64,000 nt of DNA, taken from NCBI RefSeq assembly GCF_004795895.1, contig NZ_CP039250.1, positions 3,844,001 through 3,908,000 of the forward strand, given 5' to 3'. The position numbers and the translations under genes are program-made. The stretch is from Sphingopyxis sp. PAMC25046 (GTDB lineage: Bacteria; Pseudomonadota; Alphaproteobacteria; Sphingomonadales; Sphingomonadaceae). Shown in pieces: positions 8,197 through 18,782 of the stretch (position 1 is the stretch's first letter; each line of letters opens with the position of its first letter). The notes beneath the pieces were generated by a model, which saw only the letters and a list, made by a program, of their open reading frames with translations, ran no database searches and was not told the origin of the DNA.

Positions 8197-9366
8197 TCAG
8201 AGTGCGTTGAAGAAGCGCGTCAGCCGCTCCATCGCCTCGGTCACCCGCGCTTCGGATTCCGATCCGAAGCAGACGCGCAGATGCCCCTCGCCCCCGGCGC
8301 CATAAAAGCTTCCCGATTCGACGACGACATGCGCTTGCTTGAGGATCGCCATCGCCAGATCCTGTGAAGAACGCCCCGTGGCGCGGATATCGGGAAAGGC
8401 ATAGATGGTGCCCTGGGGCTCGGGACAGGTCACGCCCGGCATCTGGTTCAGCGCCTGCACGACGATGTCGCGCTTGCGCCGGTCGGCCTCAACCATCGCC
8501 AGCATCGCGTCCTGCGGCCCCTCGACCGCGGCGCGCGCGCCTTCCTGGATGAAGACGTTGACGTGCGTCACATCGGTCATCGTGATCCGCATGATCGCCG
8601 GCATCAGCCGCGCGTCGGCGGTCAGATAGCCAATGCGCCAGCCGTCCATCGAATAGGCCTTGGTGAAGGCGAAGCAGCTGATCGTGCGTTCGCGCATCCC
8701 GGGCAGGCTCGCGATGCTGACATGCTCCGCCCCGCCATAGGTGATATATTCATATACCTCGTCCGACAGCACGATCAGATCATGCTCGATCGCAAGATCG
8801 GCGACATTCTGGAGCTCGGCGCGGCTGTAGACGCGGCCCGTCGGGTTCGCCGGGTTGATCAGCACGATCATCCGCGTCCGGTCGGTGATCTTCGCCGCGA
8901 TCTTTTCCTTCGAAATCGCGAAATCATTCGCCTTGTCGAGTTCGGCGATCACGACCTTGCCGCCGGCAAGCTCGGTCTTGCCGATATGTTGGGGATAATA
9001 GGGATCGAGCAGGATGACCTCGTCGCCCGGATCGATCGCGGCCATGAAGGCGGCGAAGGAGGCGTGGGTGAGTCCGTTCGTCACGAGGATCTCATCGACG
9101 CCATAGTCGAGCCGGTTGAAGCTTTTCAGCTTTTCAGCCAGCGCCTGCCGGAACGACAACGTCCCGCGAAAGTCGCCATAGTGCACGATGCCGGCATCGA
9201 GCGCGGCCTTCGCCGCTTCCTTGATGTGCAAGGGCGTGTCGGCGTGCGGCCGCCCGAACTCAAGGTGGATCAGGTCGGCGCCCGCGGCGTCGAGCTTCGC
9301 CGCCTCGTCGTACATGCCGAAGCTCTTTTTCGATCCCGCCGTCAGGCGCTGCGCCGGCCACTTCAT
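8197..9366 (-). CDS. Pyridoxal-phosphate aminotransferase, class I/II
   Basis: A 389-residue fold-type I aminotransferase. It shows the substrate-binding NPANPTG (about 171-177), the PLP-pyridine Asp in LSDEVYEY (about 202), the Schiff-base Lys in FTKAYSMDGWRIGY (about 236) and the C-terminal Arg region (GHLRVCFG). It is similar to aspartate/aromatic aminotransferases; the donor cannot be read from sequence. ATG 9366 has GGGAGG nine bases before it; a TTG directly upstream was rejected. It is divergent from the aromatic-CoA operon and 48 bp upstream of the DUF885 gene on the same strand, so the two may be cotranscribed. Confidence 0.9.
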   Translation of the reverse strand: MKWPAQRLTAGSKKSFGMYDEAAKLDAAGADLIHLEFGRPHADTPLHIKEAAKAALDAGIVHYGDFRGTLSFRQALAEKLKSFNRLDYGVDEILVTNGLTHASFAAFMAAIDPGDEVILLDPYYPQHIGKTELAGGKVVIAELDKANDFAISKEKIAAKITDRTRMIVLINPANPTGRVYSRAELQNVADLAIEHDLIVLSDEVYEYITYGGAEHVSIASLPGMRERTISCFAFTKAYSMDGWRIGYLTADARLMPAIMRITMTDVTHVNVFIQEGARAAVEGPQDAMLAMVEADRRKRDIVVQALNQMPGVTCPEPQGTIYAFPDIRATGRSSQDLAMAILKQAHVVVESGSFYGAGGEGHLRVCFGSESEARVTEAMERLTRFFNAL

Positions 9367-9423
9367 CAATCGCTACCTCCCGGTGATTCCCATACACGTG
9401 AATAATTGTGTGATAAAGGATAT

Positions 9424-9449
9424 TTCAAGCTTAAAATTTTAGGCTTGAA
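9424..9449. promoter_or_regulatory. 26-bp near-perfect palindrome, candidate MarR operator
   Basis: Arms TTCAAGC and GCTTGAA flank a symmetric AT core (TAAAATTTTA); only one base pair of the 13 breaks the symmetry. It is in the 142-bp divergent region between the aminotransferase and the aromatic-CoA operon, whose third gene is a MarR regulator. MarR proteins that sense aromatic CoA thioesters bind palindromes of this size. A weaker dyad (CACGTGAATAATTGTGTG) is at about 9397-9414. Confidence 0.6.
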
Positions 9450-9508
9450 GCATTTTGATGCGAAGCTTAGGAATCGGGGCATCGGTCAATGGCGATGGAG
9501 TCGTTCGA

Positions 9509-11809
9509 GTGAGGATCGCATGTGTCGGAGGCGGGCCAGCGGGCCTGTATTTCGCGATTTCGATGAAGCTGCGCGAACCTGCGCACAGCATCGACATCTT
9601 CGAGCGCAACCGCGCCGACGACACCTTCGGCTGGGGCGTCGTCTTTTCCGACCAGACGGTCGAGAATCTGATGGCGAACGATCCGGTGAGCGGCGCAACG
9701 ATCCGTGACGAATTTGCGCATTGGGACGATATCGACATCCATATTCACGGCGAATGCATTCGCTCGTCGGGGCACGGCTTCATCGGCATCGGGCGCAAGC
9801 GCCTGCTCGCGATCCTGCAGGATCGCGCCCGCGAGCTGGGTATCGGGCTGCACTTCGAGCATGAAGCGAGCGCGGACCTCGCCGACTGGGCCGATTATGA
9901 TCTGGTGATCGCCGCCGACGGCGCGAACAGCCGCATCCGCAATGCCCATGCCGAGCATTTCGATGTCGACATCCAGGTCAAGAAGAATAAATTCTTCTGG
10001 TTCGGCACCGCAAAACAGTTCGAAGCCTTCACCTTCGCCTTCGAACGTACCGAAGCGGGCTGGGTATGGGCGCACGCCTATCGTTTCGACGACGAACTTT
10101 CGACCTTCATCGTCGAGATGGAGCCCGAGACATGGGCGAAGCTCGGCCTCGACAAGATGGACCAGCCCGAAGCGATCGCGCTGTGCGAAAAGATCTTCGC
10201 CAGATATCTGGACGGCAATCCGCTGATGTCGAACGCCACCCACCTCCCCGGACCGCAGGCCTGGCTCAATTTCCGGCGCATCATCACCGGCCGCTGGTCA
10301 TACGACAAGCTCATCCTCCTCGGCGACGCCGCGCACACCGCCCATTTCTCGATCGGTTCGGGCACCAAGCTCGCGCTCGAGGATGCGATCAAGCTGGCCC
10401 AGGTGCTGAGCCGCCCCGGTCTGGGCCGCGCAGAAGCGCTCGAGGAATATCAGGCCGAGCGCAATATCGAGGTGCTGAAGCTGCAGAACAGCGCGCGCAA
10501 CTCGACCGAATGGTTCGAGACGCTCGACCGATATCTGCCGTTCGAGCCGATCCAGTTCGCCTATTCGCTGCTCACCCGCTCGCAACGCGTCAGCCATGAA
10601 AATCTGCGGTTACGCGACAGAAGCTGGCTCGAAAGCGTCGAGCGCTGGTTCCATTCACGCGCGCCGGGCGGGCGCGACGAGGGCGCGCCGCCGATGTTCG
10701 CCCCGTACAAGCTGCGCGAGATGGCCATCGAAAACCGGGTCGTCGTCTCGCCGATGGCGATGTATTGTGCGACCGACGGCACGCCGGGCGATTTTCATTT
10801 CGTCCATTATGGCGCGCGCGCGCAGGGCGGCGCGGGGCTGGTCTATACCGAAATGACCTGCGTCTCGCCCGAAGCGCGGATCACCCCGGGCTGCCCCGGC
10901 ATGTACACACCCGAACACGCCGCCGCATGGCGCCGTATCACCGAATTCGTGCACCGCGAAAGCAAGGCCAAGATCTGCCTTCAGCTTGGCCATTCGGGCG
11001 CCAAGGGATCGACCAGGATCGGCTGGGAGGGAATGGACGAGCCGCTGGGCGAGGGCAACTGGCCGCTGATCGCCGCATCGGACGTGGCGTGGAGCCCCGG
11101 CAACCAGACGCCGCGCGCGATGACCCGCGACGATATGGACATGGTCCGCGACCAGTTCGTCGCTGCAACGCGCATGGCGATCTACGCCGGTTTCGACATG
11201 GTCGAAATGCACGCCGCGCACGGTTACCTGCTGTCGAGCTTCATCACCCCGCTGCTCAACCGGCGCACCGATGAATATGGCGGCAGCCTCGAAAACCGGC
11301 TGCGTTTCCCGCTCGAAGTCTTCGCCGCGATGCGCGCTGCCTGGCCCGCCGAACGGCCGATGTCGGTGCGCATCTCCGCCAACGACTGGATGGGCGACGC
11401 GGGGGTGACTCCCGACGAGGCGGTGCTGATCGCGCGGGCGTTCGATGCCGCGGGCGCCGACCTGATCGACGTGTCGGCGGGCCAGACCTGGGCCGATTGC
11501 AAACCCGTCTATGGCCGCATGTTCCAGACGCCCTTCGCGGATCAGATACGCAACGAGGCGCGCGTATCGACGATGGCGGTCGGCAACATCTTCGAAACCG
11601 ATCATGTCAATTCGATCCTCGCCGCCGGCCGCGCCGATCTGGTCGCGATCGGGCGTCCGCATATGATCGACCCGATGTGGACGCTGCGCGCGGCGGCGCA
11701 GCACGATTATCGCGGCGCGGCGGTGCCGCCGGGTTACCGGAACGGAATAAGCCAGCTCGCCCGCAACATGAAACGCGCAGCCGAGCAGGAAGCGGCGTTG
11801 AGAGGGTAG
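9509..11809 (+). CDS. Bifunctional aryl-CoA monooxygenase/reductase (2-aminobenzoyl-CoA or salicylyl-CoA type)
   Basis: A 766-residue fusion. Residues 1 to about 370 are a class A flavin monooxygenase: FAD motif VGGGPAG at about 6-12 and the GDAAHTAHF segment around 275. Residues about 395-766 are an Old Yellow Enzyme-type flavin reductase ([41 protein letters not shown]). This pairing is that of 2-aminobenzoyl-CoA monooxygenase/reductase, which hydroxylates and then reduces the CoA-activated ring. GTG 9509 with GGAG eight bases upstream was chosen over ATG 9455 because it puts the FAD strand at the N-terminus. First gene of an eight-gene operon. Salicylyl-CoA 5-hydroxylase is the other possible activity. 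Confidence 0.85.
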   Translation: MRIACVGGGPAGLYFAISMKLREPAHSIDIFERNRADDTFGWGVVFSDQTVENLMANDPVSGATIRDEFAHWDDIDIHIHGECIRSSGHGFIGIGRKRLLAILQDRARELGIGLHFEHEASADLADWADYDLVIAADGANSRIRNAHAEHFDVDIQVKKNKFFWFGTAKQFEAFTFAFERTEAGWVWAHAYRFDDELSTFIVEMEPETWAKLGLDKMDQPEAIALCEKIFARYLDGNPLMSNATHLPGPQAWLNFRRIITGRWSYDKLILLGDAAHTAHFSIGSGTKLALEDAIKLAQVLSRPGLGRAEALEEYQAERNIEVLKLQNSARNSTEWFETLDRYLPFEPIQFAYSLLTRSQRVSHENLRLRDRSWLESVERWFHSRAPGGRDEGAPPMFAPYKLREMAIENRVVVSPMAMYCATDGTPGDFHFVHYGARAQGGAGLVYTEMTCVSPEARITPGCPGMYTPEHAAAWRRITEFVHRESKAKICLQLGHSGAKGSTRIGWEGMDEPLGEGNWPLIAASDVAWSPGNQTPRAMTRDDMDMVRDQFVAATRMAIYAGFDMVEMHAAHGYLLSSFITPLLNRRTDEYGGSLENRLRFPLEVFAAMRAAWPAERPMSVRISANDWMGDAGVTPDEAVLIARAFDAAGADLIDVSAGQTWADCKPVYGRMFQTPFADQIRNEARVSTMAVGNIFETDHVNSILAAGRADLVAIGRPHMIDPMWTLRAAAQHDYRGAAVPPGYRNGISQLARNMKRAAEQEAALRG

Positions 11810-11810
11810 G

Positions 11811-12572
11811 ATGCGACTGAAGGACATGCATGCCGTCGTCACCGGCGGCGGATCGGGGATCGGCGCCGCGGTCGCCCATGCGCTCGCCGCCGAGGGGGCG
11901 CGGCTGACGCTGGTCGGCCGGCGGCGCGAGGCGCTGGAGGCCACCGCAGCCACGTTGCCGGGCGCTTGTGTCGCCCCTGCCGACGTCGCCGACCGCGCCG
12001 CGATCGATGACGCTCTTGCAGCAGCGCGCGATGCGCATGGACCCATCACGATCCTCGTCAACAACGCCGGGATCGCGCCCAGCGCCCCCTTCGCCCGCGT
12101 CACCGCCGAAGCATGGCGCGCCACTATGGCGGTCAATCTCGACGCGCTGTTCCATTGCTGCCAGTCGGCGCTGCCCGACCTGCTGGCGGCCGACACCGGC
12201 CGCATCGTCACCGTCGCATCGACCGCCGGGGTGAAAGGCTATGCCTATACCGCCGCCTATGTGGCGTCGAAGCATGGCGCGATCGGGCTGATGCGCGCGC
12301 TCGCGGCCGAATATGCCGCGACCGGCCTGACCGCCAACGCCGTCTGCCCGGGCTTCACCGACACCGACATCGTCGGACAGGCGGTTGCAAATATCCGTTC
12401 GAAAACCGGCCGCAGCGAAGCCGAAGCGCTTGCCGAGTTGACGCGCTTCAACCCGCAGAAGCGGCTGATCGACCCAGCGGAGGTCGCCGAGGCCGTGCTG
12501 TGGCTCTGCCTTCCCGCCAGCCGGTCGGTCACCGGCCAGGCAGTGATGATCGCGGGCGGAGAAGTGATGTGA
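11811..12572 (+). CDS. SDR-family dehydrogenase
   Basis: A 253-residue classical short-chain dehydrogenase: cofactor motif TGGGSGIG (about 11-18), NNAG (84-87), and the catalytic Ser137, Tyr150 and Lys154 (YVASK). In this operon it probably oxidises a 3-hydroxyacyl-CoA or alicyclic hydroxyl intermediate, like the dehydrogenases of benzoyl-CoA-type pathways (inference). It begins one base after the monooxygenase stop and its last four bases overlap the MarR start (GTGA). Confidence 0.88.
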   Translation: MRLKDMHAVVTGGGSGIGAAVAHALAAEGARLTLVGRRREALEATAATLPGACVAPADVADRAAIDDALAAARDAHGPITILVNNAGIAPSAPFARVTAEAWRATMAVNLDALFHCCQSALPDLLAADTGRIVTVASTAGVKGYAYTAAYVASKHGAIGLMRALAAEYAATGLTANAVCPGFTDTDIVGQAVANIRSKTGRSEAEALAELTRFNPQKRLIDPAEVAEAVLWLCLPASRSVTGQAVMIAGGEVM

Positions 12573-13066
12573 GCGAACGAACGGCCATTCGCGAAAAGCA
12601 CGACGGCGCGCTCGACGATCGCGGCAACGTCCGTCTGTGGCTGCGGCTGCTGACCTGTACGACGGTGATCGAAAAGCGCCTCAAACGCCGCTTCGCCGAC
12701 CAATATGGCATCACGCTGCCGCGCTTCGACGTCATGGCGGCGCTCGATCGCCATCCCGAGGGGATGACGATGGGGCAATTGTCGCAGGCGCTGCTGGTCT
12801 CGAACGGCAACGTCACCGGTGTCGTGCAGACGCTTCTGCGCGATCGCTATCTCAGTATCGCGCCCTCGCCCACCGACGGCCGGGCGTCGATCGTCCGGCT
12901 GACGCCGCTCGGGCAGGAATGCTTCAGCGGCCTCGCCGAGGCGCATCACGAATGGGTCGACATGATGCTGGCCGGCCTCACGCGCGATCAGCGCACGACG
13001 CTCTTCAACCTTCTCGGCGCGCTCAAGGATTCGCTCGCCGCCGACAATGGAAAGGAACAGGCATGA
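12569..13066 (+). CDS. MarR-family regulator inside the aryl-CoA operon
   Basis: A 165-residue winged-helix protein: helices from [20 protein letters not shown], then the recognition region [20 protein letters not shown] (about residues 69-88) and the wing [13 protein letters not shown]. Start GTG 12569 overlaps the SDR stop; stop overlaps the next ATG. MarR proteins within aromatic-CoA operons (BadR, FerC, CouR type) are usually repressors released by the CoA thioester, so this one probably acts at the 26-bp palindrome upstream of the operon (inference). Confidence 0.88.
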   Translation: MSERTAIREKHDGALDDRGNVRLWLRLLTCTTVIEKRLKRRFADQYGITLPRFDVMAALDRHPEGMTMGQLSQALLVSNGNVTGVVQTLLRDRYLSIAPSPTDGRASIVRLTPLGQECFSGLAEAHHEWVDMMLAGLTRDQRTTLFNLLGALKDSLAADNGKEQA

Positions 13067-13872
13067 ATCCGGAAAGCTTTTTGCCCGAACATTTCGGGTG
13101 GCATTTCGACGGAGGCGTCGCCACGATCACGCTCAACCGCCCCGACCGCAAGAATCCCCTCACTTTCGAAAGCTATGCCGAGCTGCGCGACACCTTTCGC
13201 GCCCTCGTTTATGCCCCGACGGTGAAGGCCATCGTCGTGACGGGCGCTGGCGGCAATTTTTCGTCAGGCGGCGACGTGCACGAGATCATCGGGCCGCTTA
13301 CCGAAATGGCGATGCCCGAACTGCTCGATTTCACCCGCATGACGGGCGATCTCGTCAAGGCGATGCGTGCGTGTCCGCAACCGATCATTGCCGCGATCGA
13401 CGGTATCTGCGTCGGCGCGGGCGCGATCATGGCGATGGCATCGGACATGCGCCTTGCGACCCCGCGCGCCAAGACCGCCTTCCTGTTCACGCGCGTCGGT
13501 CTTGCCGGCTGCGACATGGGCGCGTGCGCGATCCTGCCGCGCATTATCGGCCAGGGGCGCGCGTCGGACCTCCTCTACACCGGGCGGATGCTCGGCGCCG
13601 AAGAGGGCGAGCGGTGGGGCTTCCACAACCGGCTGGTCGAACCCGACGCGCTGCTCGACGAGGCAACCGCGCTCGCCCGTTCGCTCGCCGCGGGGCCAAC
13701 TTTCGCGCACGGCATCACCAAGACGCAACTCGGCATCGAATGGGCGGTCTCGGTCGAAACCGCGATCGAGATGGAAGCGCAGGCGCAGGCGATCTGCATG
13801 GCGACCAATGATTTCCGCCGCGCCTTCGAGGCGTTTGCGGACAAACGCACTCCCGAGTTCGCGGGCGACTGA
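13063..13872 (+). CDS. Enoyl-CoA hydratase/isomerase family protein
   Basis: A 269-residue crotonase-fold enzyme. The first oxyanion-hole loop is [13 protein letters not shown] (about residues 64-76) and the second is [13 protein letters not shown] (about 116-128). The catalytic Glu positions of classical hydratases are not obvious in the [12 protein letters not shown] segment, so it may be a hydratase, isomerase or ring-opening hydrolase as seen in other aromatic-CoA routes. ATGA overlap with MarR and a one-base overlap with the dehydrogenase downstream show tight coupling. Confidence 0.87.
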   Translation: MNPESFLPEHFGWHFDGGVATITLNRPDRKNPLTFESYAELRDTFRALVYAPTVKAIVVTGAGGNFSSGGDVHEIIGPLTEMAMPELLDFTRMTGDLVKAMRACPQPIIAAIDGICVGAGAIMAMASDMRLATPRAKTAFLFTRVGLAGCDMGACAILPRIIGQGRASDLLYTGRMLGAEEGERWGFHNRLVEPDALLDEATALARSLAAGPTFAHGITKTQLGIEWAVSVETAIEMEAQAQAICMATNDFRRAFEAFADKRTPEFAGD

Positions 13873-15038
13873 TGGCCGACCGCAGCTTCCTCGACTGGCC
13901 GTTCCTCGACGACGGTCACCGCCGCCTCGCGATCGACCTCGACGACTGGTGTTCGGTGAACATCACGCACGATCATTCGGACGATGTCGATGGCGAATGC
14001 CGCGCGCTCGTCCGCGCGCTCGGCGACGCGGGATGGCTCCGCTACTGCGTGCCCGCCGCCTATGGCGGGGTGCATGACAGCCTCGACATCCGCTCGCTCG
14101 CGCTGATCCGCGAAACGCTCGCGCGCCATTCGGGGCTCGCCGACTTCGCCTTTGCGATGCAGGGGCTGGGGTCGGGCACGATCAGCCTCTTCGGCACCGA
14201 GGCGCAGAAACAGGCCTATCTGCCCGACGTCGCGGCGGGGCGGAAGATCGCGGCGTTCGCGCTCACCGAACCCGCGTCGGGATCGGACGTCGCGTCGATG
14301 GAAACGACCGCCGACCGCACCGCGGACGGTTATGTCGTCAACGGCGCCAAGACCTATATCTCGAACGGCGGCATTGCGGATTATTACGTCCTCTTCGCCC
14401 GCACCGGCGAAGCGCCGGGCGCGAAGGGCGTGTCGGCCTTCATCGTCGATGCCGACACGCCGGGGCTGGCGGTGACCGAACGCATCGCGGTGATCGCGCC
14501 GCATCCGCTCGCGACGCTGACCTTCACGGGCATGGCGCTCGCAGACACCGCGCTGCTCGGCGAGGCGGGGCGCGGTTTTGCGCAGGCGATGGCGACGCTC
14601 GACATCTTCCGCACCACGGTGGGCGCCGCCGCACTCGGCTTCGCGCGCCGCGCGCTCGACGAGGCGACCGCGCGCGCAAAGGTCCGCAGGCTGGGCCCGG
14701 GCACGCTCGCCGATAATGCCATCACCCAGTCGAAGCTCGCCGAAATGGTCCTCGACGTCGACACCTCGGCGCTGCTGATCTACCGCGCCGGTTGGCTGCG
14801 CGACGTGCGCGGCGAGCGCAACACGCGCGAAGCGGCGCTGGCAAAGCTGCACGCGACCGACAGCGCGCAGGCGGTGATCGACAAGGCGGTGCAGATGTTC
14901 GGCGGGCTCGGCGTGACCGTCGGCGCCCCGGTCGAGGCGCTCTACCGCGAGGTGCGTGCGCTGCGCATCTACGAAGGCGCGTCGGAAGTGCAGAAGGTCG
15001 TCATCGCCCGCCAGCACCTCGCCCAGAGCGCATCCTGA
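13872..15038 (+). CDS. Acyl-CoA dehydrogenase
   Basis: A 388-residue acyl-CoA dehydrogenase with the FAD-binding middle domain ([15 protein letters not shown], about residues 129-143) and a C-terminal helical domain with the catalytic-base region [18 protein letters not shown]. It should introduce a C=C bond into an acyl-CoA intermediate after ring reduction or opening. It shares a TGATG junction with the hydratase upstream and another with the thioesterase downstream. Substrate chain cannot be predicted. Confidence 0.9.
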   Translation: MADRSFLDWPFLDDGHRRLAIDLDDWCSVNITHDHSDDVDGECRALVRALGDAGWLRYCVPAAYGGVHDSLDIRSLALIRETLARHSGLADFAFAMQGLGSGTISLFGTEAQKQAYLPDVAAGRKIAAFALTEPASGSDVASMETTADRTADGYVVNGAKTYISNGGIADYYVLFARTGEAPGAKGVSAFIVDADTPGLAVTERIAVIAPHPLATLTFTGMALADTALLGEAGRGFAQAMATLDIFRTTVGAAALGFARRALDEATARAKVRRLGPGTLADNAITQSKLAEMVLDVDTSALLIYRAGWLRDVRGERNTREAALAKLHATDSAQAVIDKAVQMFGGLGVTVGAPVEALYREVRALRIYEGASEVQKVVIARQHLAQSAS

Positions 15039-15442
15039 TGTTCCGGACCAGCCTGCCGCTGCGCTTCGCGCACTGCGACCCTGCGGGCATCGGCTATTAC
15101 CCCCGCTATTTCGAACTGTGCGACGCGGCGATCGAGGACTGGACCGCAGCGGTGCTCGGCATCGATCGCCGCCAGATGCACCTCGAAATGGGGCTCGGCC
15201 TGCCCACCGTCAGCCTTCACGCCGACTTCGCCGAGCCGAGCCGGCTTGGCGACAGGCTCGACTTCACCGTCGGGGTCACGCGCGTCGGGCGCAGTTCGGT
15301 CGACCTCGCGGTCGATATCGCCTGCAGCGGCGAACCGCGCTTCGCGGTGCGCTACACGCAGGTGCTCACCGATCTGACCAGGGGAAGCTCGCGGCCCTGG
15401 TCCCCCGAACTTCTCGAACGACTCAACAAGGAACTGCCATGA
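15038..15442 (+). CDS. Acyl-CoA thioesterase (4-hydroxybenzoyl-CoA thioesterase-like)
   Basis: A 134-residue hot-dog-fold protein. The HCDPAGIGYYPRYFE segment at residues 12-26 contains the Asp used as nucleophile or base in 4-HBT-type thioesterases. In this operon it could free the final acid or rescue CoA from a dead-end aryl-CoA; in salicylate pathways a similar enzyme releases gentisate from gentisyl-CoA. Overlaps the dehydrogenase by one base and the RidA gene by four. Confidence 0.86.
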   Translation: MFRTSLPLRFAHCDPAGIGYYPRYFELCDAAIEDWTAAVLGIDRRQMHLEMGLGLPTVSLHADFAEPSRLGDRLDFTVGVTRVGRSSVDLAVDIACSGEPRFAVRYTQVLTDLTRGSSRPWSPELLERLNKELP

Positions 15443-15846
15443 CTGCTCATCAAAGCCTTCTTCCGCCCGGCTGGAAGCGCCCGCGCGGCTATGCCAATGG
15501 CGTCGCAGTAACCGGCCGCATGGTCTTCACCGCCGGCGTCGTCGGCTGGGATACAGAGGAACGCTTCGTCGCGCCCGACCTCGCCGGCCAGTTCCGTCAA
15601 ATACTCGTGAACACGCTCGCCATCCTCGCCGAAGGCGGCGCGGGGCCCGAGCATATCGTACGCATGACCTGGTATGTGACGAGCCGCGACGAATATCTCG
15701 CCAGCCTGCCGGCGATCGGCGAAGCCTATCGTGACCTGATCGGCAAGAATTTCCCGGCGATGGCGGTGGTCGAAGTGGTCGCGCTGGTCGAGGCCGAAGC
15801 CAGGATCGAGATCGAGACGATCGCGGTCGTCCCCGACGCCGGTTGA
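15439..15846 (+). CDS. RidA family protein in the aryl-CoA operon
   Basis: A 135-residue YjgF/RidA-family protein, with the conserved Arg region at [15 protein letters not shown] (about 72-86). If the operon processes 2-aminobenzoyl-CoA, the monooxygenase/reductase product is an enamine (2-amino-5-oxocyclohexene type) that must lose ammonia, and RidA chemistry would do that step; a salicylate route would not need it. The gene therefore favours an amino-substituted aromatic substrate (inference). It is the second RidA in the window. Confidence 0.85.
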   Translation: MTAHQSLLPPGWKRPRGYANGVAVTGRMVFTAGVVGWDTEERFVAPDLAGQFRQILVNTLAILAEGGAGPEHIVRMTWYVTSRDEYLASLPAIGEAYRDLIGKNFPAMAVVEVVALVEAEARIEIETIAVVPDAG

Positions 15847-15860
15847 GCGAGGGTCGAGAC

Positions 15861-17036
15861 ATGCAGAAATTCGACTGGGCCGACCCCTTCCTTCTCGACG
15901 ATCAGTTGGAAAATGATGAGCGGATGATCCGCGACAGCGCGCGCGCCTATGCTCAGGACCGGCTGGCGCCGCGCGCGATCGAGGCGTTCGCGACCGAGCG
16001 CACCGATCCCGAAATCTTTCGCGAAATGGGCGAGCTCGGACTGCTCGGCCCGACGATTCCCGAAACCTATGGCGGGGTCGGTGCCTCCTATGTCGCCTAT
16101 GGCCTCATCGCGCGCGAGGTCGAGCGCGTCGACTCGGGCTATCGCTCGATGATGAGCGTGCAGTCGAGTCTCGTCATGTATCCGATCCACGCCTTCGGTT
16201 CCGAAGAGCAGAAGCGGCGCTACCTGCCGAAACTGGCGAGCGGCGAGTGGATCGGCTGTTTCGGGCTGACCGAACCCGACGCCGGCAGCGACCCGGGCGG
16301 GATGCGGACACGCGCGGTCAAGATCGACGGCGGCTATCGCCTGTCGGGCACCAAGACCTGGATCTCGAACGCGCCGATTGCCGATGTTTTCGTCGTCTGG
16401 GCCAAATCCGACGCGCACGGCGGCGCGATCCGCGGCTTCATACTCGAAAAGGGGATGCGGGGGCTGTCGGCGCCCAAGATCGAAGGCAAGCTCAGCCTTC
16501 GCGCCTCGATCACCGGTATGGTGGCGATGGAGGAGGTCGAGGTTTCCGAAGACGCGTTGCTCCCCGACGTCGAGGGGCTCAAGGGCCCCTTCTCGTGCCT
16601 CAACCGTGCGCGCTACGGGATCAGCTGGGGTGCGCTGGGCGCCGCCGAATATTGCTTCCACGCCGCGCGCCAATATGGGCTCGACCGGCACCAGTTCGGC
16701 CGCCCGCTCGCCGCGACGCAGCTGTTCCAGAAAAAGCTCGCCGACATGGAAACCGACATCGCGCTCGGACTGCAGGCCAGCCTGCGCGTCGGGCGGCTGA
16801 TCGACGAAGGCCGTTTCGCGCCCGAAATGATCTCCATCGTCAAGCGCAACAATGTTGGCAAGGCGCTCGACATCGCACGCATGACGCGCGACATGCACGG
16901 CGGCAACGGGATCAGCGGCGAATATCAGGTCATCCGTCACATGATGAATCTCGAAACCGTGAACACCTACGAAGGCACGCACGATGTGCACGCGCTGATC
17001 CTCGGCCGCGCCATAACCGGCATAGCCGCCTTTTGA
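15861..17036 (+). CDS. gcdH: Glutaryl-CoA dehydrogenase
   Basis: A 391-residue acyl-CoA dehydrogenase with the family hallmarks: [16 protein letters not shown] with the glutarate-binding Arg near residue 94, [15 protein letters not shown] in the FAD domain, and catalytic Glu371 in [20 protein letters not shown], nearly as in human GCDH. It oxidises and decarboxylates glutaryl-CoA to crotonyl-CoA. ATG 15861 (GAGG upstream) was chosen over a TTG at 15843. Only 14 bp after RidA, it appears to be the last gene of the operon and suggests that the ring carbons drain through glutaryl-CoA. A general lysine or tryptophan role is also possible. Confidence 0.92.
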   Translation: MQKFDWADPFLLDDQLENDERMIRDSARAYAQDRLAPRAIEAFATERTDPEIFREMGELGLLGPTIPETYGGVGASYVAYGLIAREVERVDSGYRSMMSVQSSLVMYPIHAFGSEEQKRRYLPKLASGEWIGCFGLTEPDAGSDPGGMRTRAVKIDGGYRLSGTKTWISNAPIADVFVVWAKSDAHGGAIRGFILEKGMRGLSAPKIEGKLSLRASITGMVAMEEVEVSEDALLPDVEGLKGPFSCLNRARYGISWGALGAAEYCFHAARQYGLDRHQFGRPLAATQLFQKKLADMETDIALGLQASLRVGRLIDEGRFAPEMISIVKRNNVGKALDIARMTRDMHGGNGISGEYQVIRHMMNLETVNTYEGTHDVHALILGRAITGIAAF

Positions 17037-17076
17037 TCGCGCCCGCGGGTGCCGCCCTCCCCCGATGCGGCGCCCG

Positions 17077-18402
17077 CTATTTCACCAGCAAGATCCGGCT
17101 CGCGGGGGGAGCGGTCCACTCGAAGCCGCGCTCGGTGACGACGCCATTATCCTCAAGCGGGATTTTGATCTTGCGCCCGCCCCATTCGGGAACAGGGGTA
17201 TAAAGAAACAGCTCGATCGACAGGAAATTGCCGGGGCGGAGCGTATAGGTCATGCGCAGCGGGTTGAAATCGGCCATCGACGGCCCCGACCCGTGCCCCC
17301 AGTCGCCGACCGAATGGCTGCCGATCACGACGTCCGACACCGCGGGATCGGCGCTCGGATCGTCATAGCGGCCGAGCACGAGGCCCGGCGTTTCCGCCAC
17401 GCGGCGGTTCACCGCCGCCAGCGCGTCGCCCGCGGCGACGCCGGGGCGCACGACGTCGAGAATCATTCCCCGGATCTCGGCCGCCTTGTCGAAGGCGCGC
17501 TGCACCCCCGGCGGCGGCGCCGTCTCTCCCGGCTTCAGCACATAGGCCATGCGCTTCATGTCGGTATAGGAAAGCAGGTAGTTTACCCCCCAGTCCATCG
17601 TGATCAGATCGCCCGGCTGGATGACATGGTCGCCCGAGGTCGGGCCGCGTTCACCGGGGCCGAGCACATAGATGCTCGGGATGCCGAAACTGTTTCCCAG
17701 CCCTTCCCTGTGCAATTCTTCCATCATCCACCAGGCGACGTCGCCGGTGGTCGTCTGGCCGGGCCTGATTACTTCGCTCGACAGCGCACGCTCGGCAATC
17801 GTCCGCGAATAATCGCCCGCGCGGGCAAAGGCCGCGATTTCGGCCGCGGTGTGCCGCGACCGGAAATCGGACACCAGCTTTTCCGCCGACACCAGCCGCG
17901 ACGCGAATTCGGGACCGAGCGTCTCGCGCAATTTCTCGTGCAGGCTGTGGCTGAGACCGTCTGCCGTGCCGATCTCGGTCGCGGTGTTGATACCGATGCG
18001 TTTCGGCGCCCGTTCCGCGACAAGGCGCCGCAATTCTGCCGGCGAAGCCTTGATATCGTATAGCGGGCATTGATCGAAGGCCGCGCCGCCGATCCCCATC
18101 GCCACGCGCTCGATCCGTTCGCCGCCGCGATCGGTGAACACATAATAGCCGACATCGCCCACATAACCGCCCCCCAGCATCGCAGCGTTGGGATCGTCAT
18201 GTCCTTCGCGCGAGGCAACGATCCACATATCGATGTCATTTTCGCGCATCGCCTGCGGAAGGATCCGATCGAGCTTTTCCGTCCGTATCTGGCACAGTTG
18301 ATCCCAGCGCCGCTTTGCTTCCTGCGCCGGTGTCGGGGTCGCGGCGAGCGACGAGAGCACCGCCAGGCCCGCAAACAGCCGATCGAGTCGATTCGCCCGC
18401 AT
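17077..18402 (-). CDS. Secreted M24-family metallopeptidase (Xaa-Pro peptidase/creatinase fold)
   Basis: A 441-residue M24 protein with a signal peptide (MRANRLDRLFAGLAVLSSLA, cut near AQEA). An N-terminal creatinase-like domain (to about 190) is followed by the pita-bread domain. Five metal ligands can be placed: Asp in ITMDWG, Asp in SYTDMKR, His in GHGSG, Glu in SIELF and Glu in PLEDNG. Start ATG 18402 was preferred because GAGGAGG ends six bases before it; ATG 18408 has no spacing. Likely cleaves X-Pro or related peptides in the periplasm. Divergent from a MarR gene across 380 bp. Confidence 0.88.
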   Translation of the reverse strand: MRANRLDRLFAGLAVLSSLAATPTPAQEAKRRWDQLCQIRTEKLDRILPQAMRENDIDMWIVASREGHDDPNAAMLGGGYVGDVGYYVFTDRGGERIERVAMGIGGAAFDQCPLYDIKASPAELRRLVAERAPKRIGINTATEIGTADGLSHSLHEKLRETLGPEFASRLVSAEKLVSDFRSRHTAAEIAAFARAGDYSRTIAERALSSEVIRPGQTTTGDVAWWMMEELHREGLGNSFGIPSIYVLGPGERGPTSGDHVIQPGDLITMDWGVNYLLSYTDMKRMAYVLKPGETAPPPGVQRAFDKAAEIRGMILDVVRPGVAAGDALAAVNRRVAETPGLVLGRYDDPSADPAVSDVVIGSHSVGDWGHGSGPSMADFNPLRMTYTLRPGNFLSIELFLYTPVPEWGGRKIKIPLEDNGVVTERGFEWTAPPASRILLVK

Positions 18403-18459
18403 GTCCATCCTCCTCAACCAGCGCAAGCCGTCACACAGACCCCGGCGTCCGCCAGCATT

Positions 18460-18488
18460 TGAATATATATTCATATTCACACGAATAT
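18460..18488. promoter_or_regulatory. Two abutting palindromes upstream of the M24 peptidase
   Basis: TGAATATATATTCA (18460-18473) is a perfect 14-bp palindrome, and ATATTCACACGAATAT (18473-18488) has perfect six-base arms; both share the GAATAT half-site. They lie about 60-85 bp upstream of the peptidase start and are likely operators, perhaps for the MarR protein at 18783. The rest of the 380-bp gap (18489-18782) shows no gene; its last part is AT-rich and should hold the MarR promoter. Confidence 0.5.
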
Positions 18489-18782
18489 CGTTTGATTATG
18501 ACGTTAGCAGGGAAGGCGTGATCCGCAAGGCTTCTGCGCACTGACGCACCACCCCCCTTTTGCCGGGAAGCGTCTGTTCATGAACATCAATGCCGTGACA
18601 CCGGGCGCAGAAATCCGGACCGTCACACGAACATCACGGATATGCTTCTATCGCCCGGGCGGGGCTTTCGCACGCCCGATCGCCATAACTAAGTGCAAAT
18701 ACATATGTTTTCGGCTAATTCGCTGTCAGCGCCAGCCCGCCATGACGGAACGGCTTGATCGAACAAGACATTTGAGGAACAC

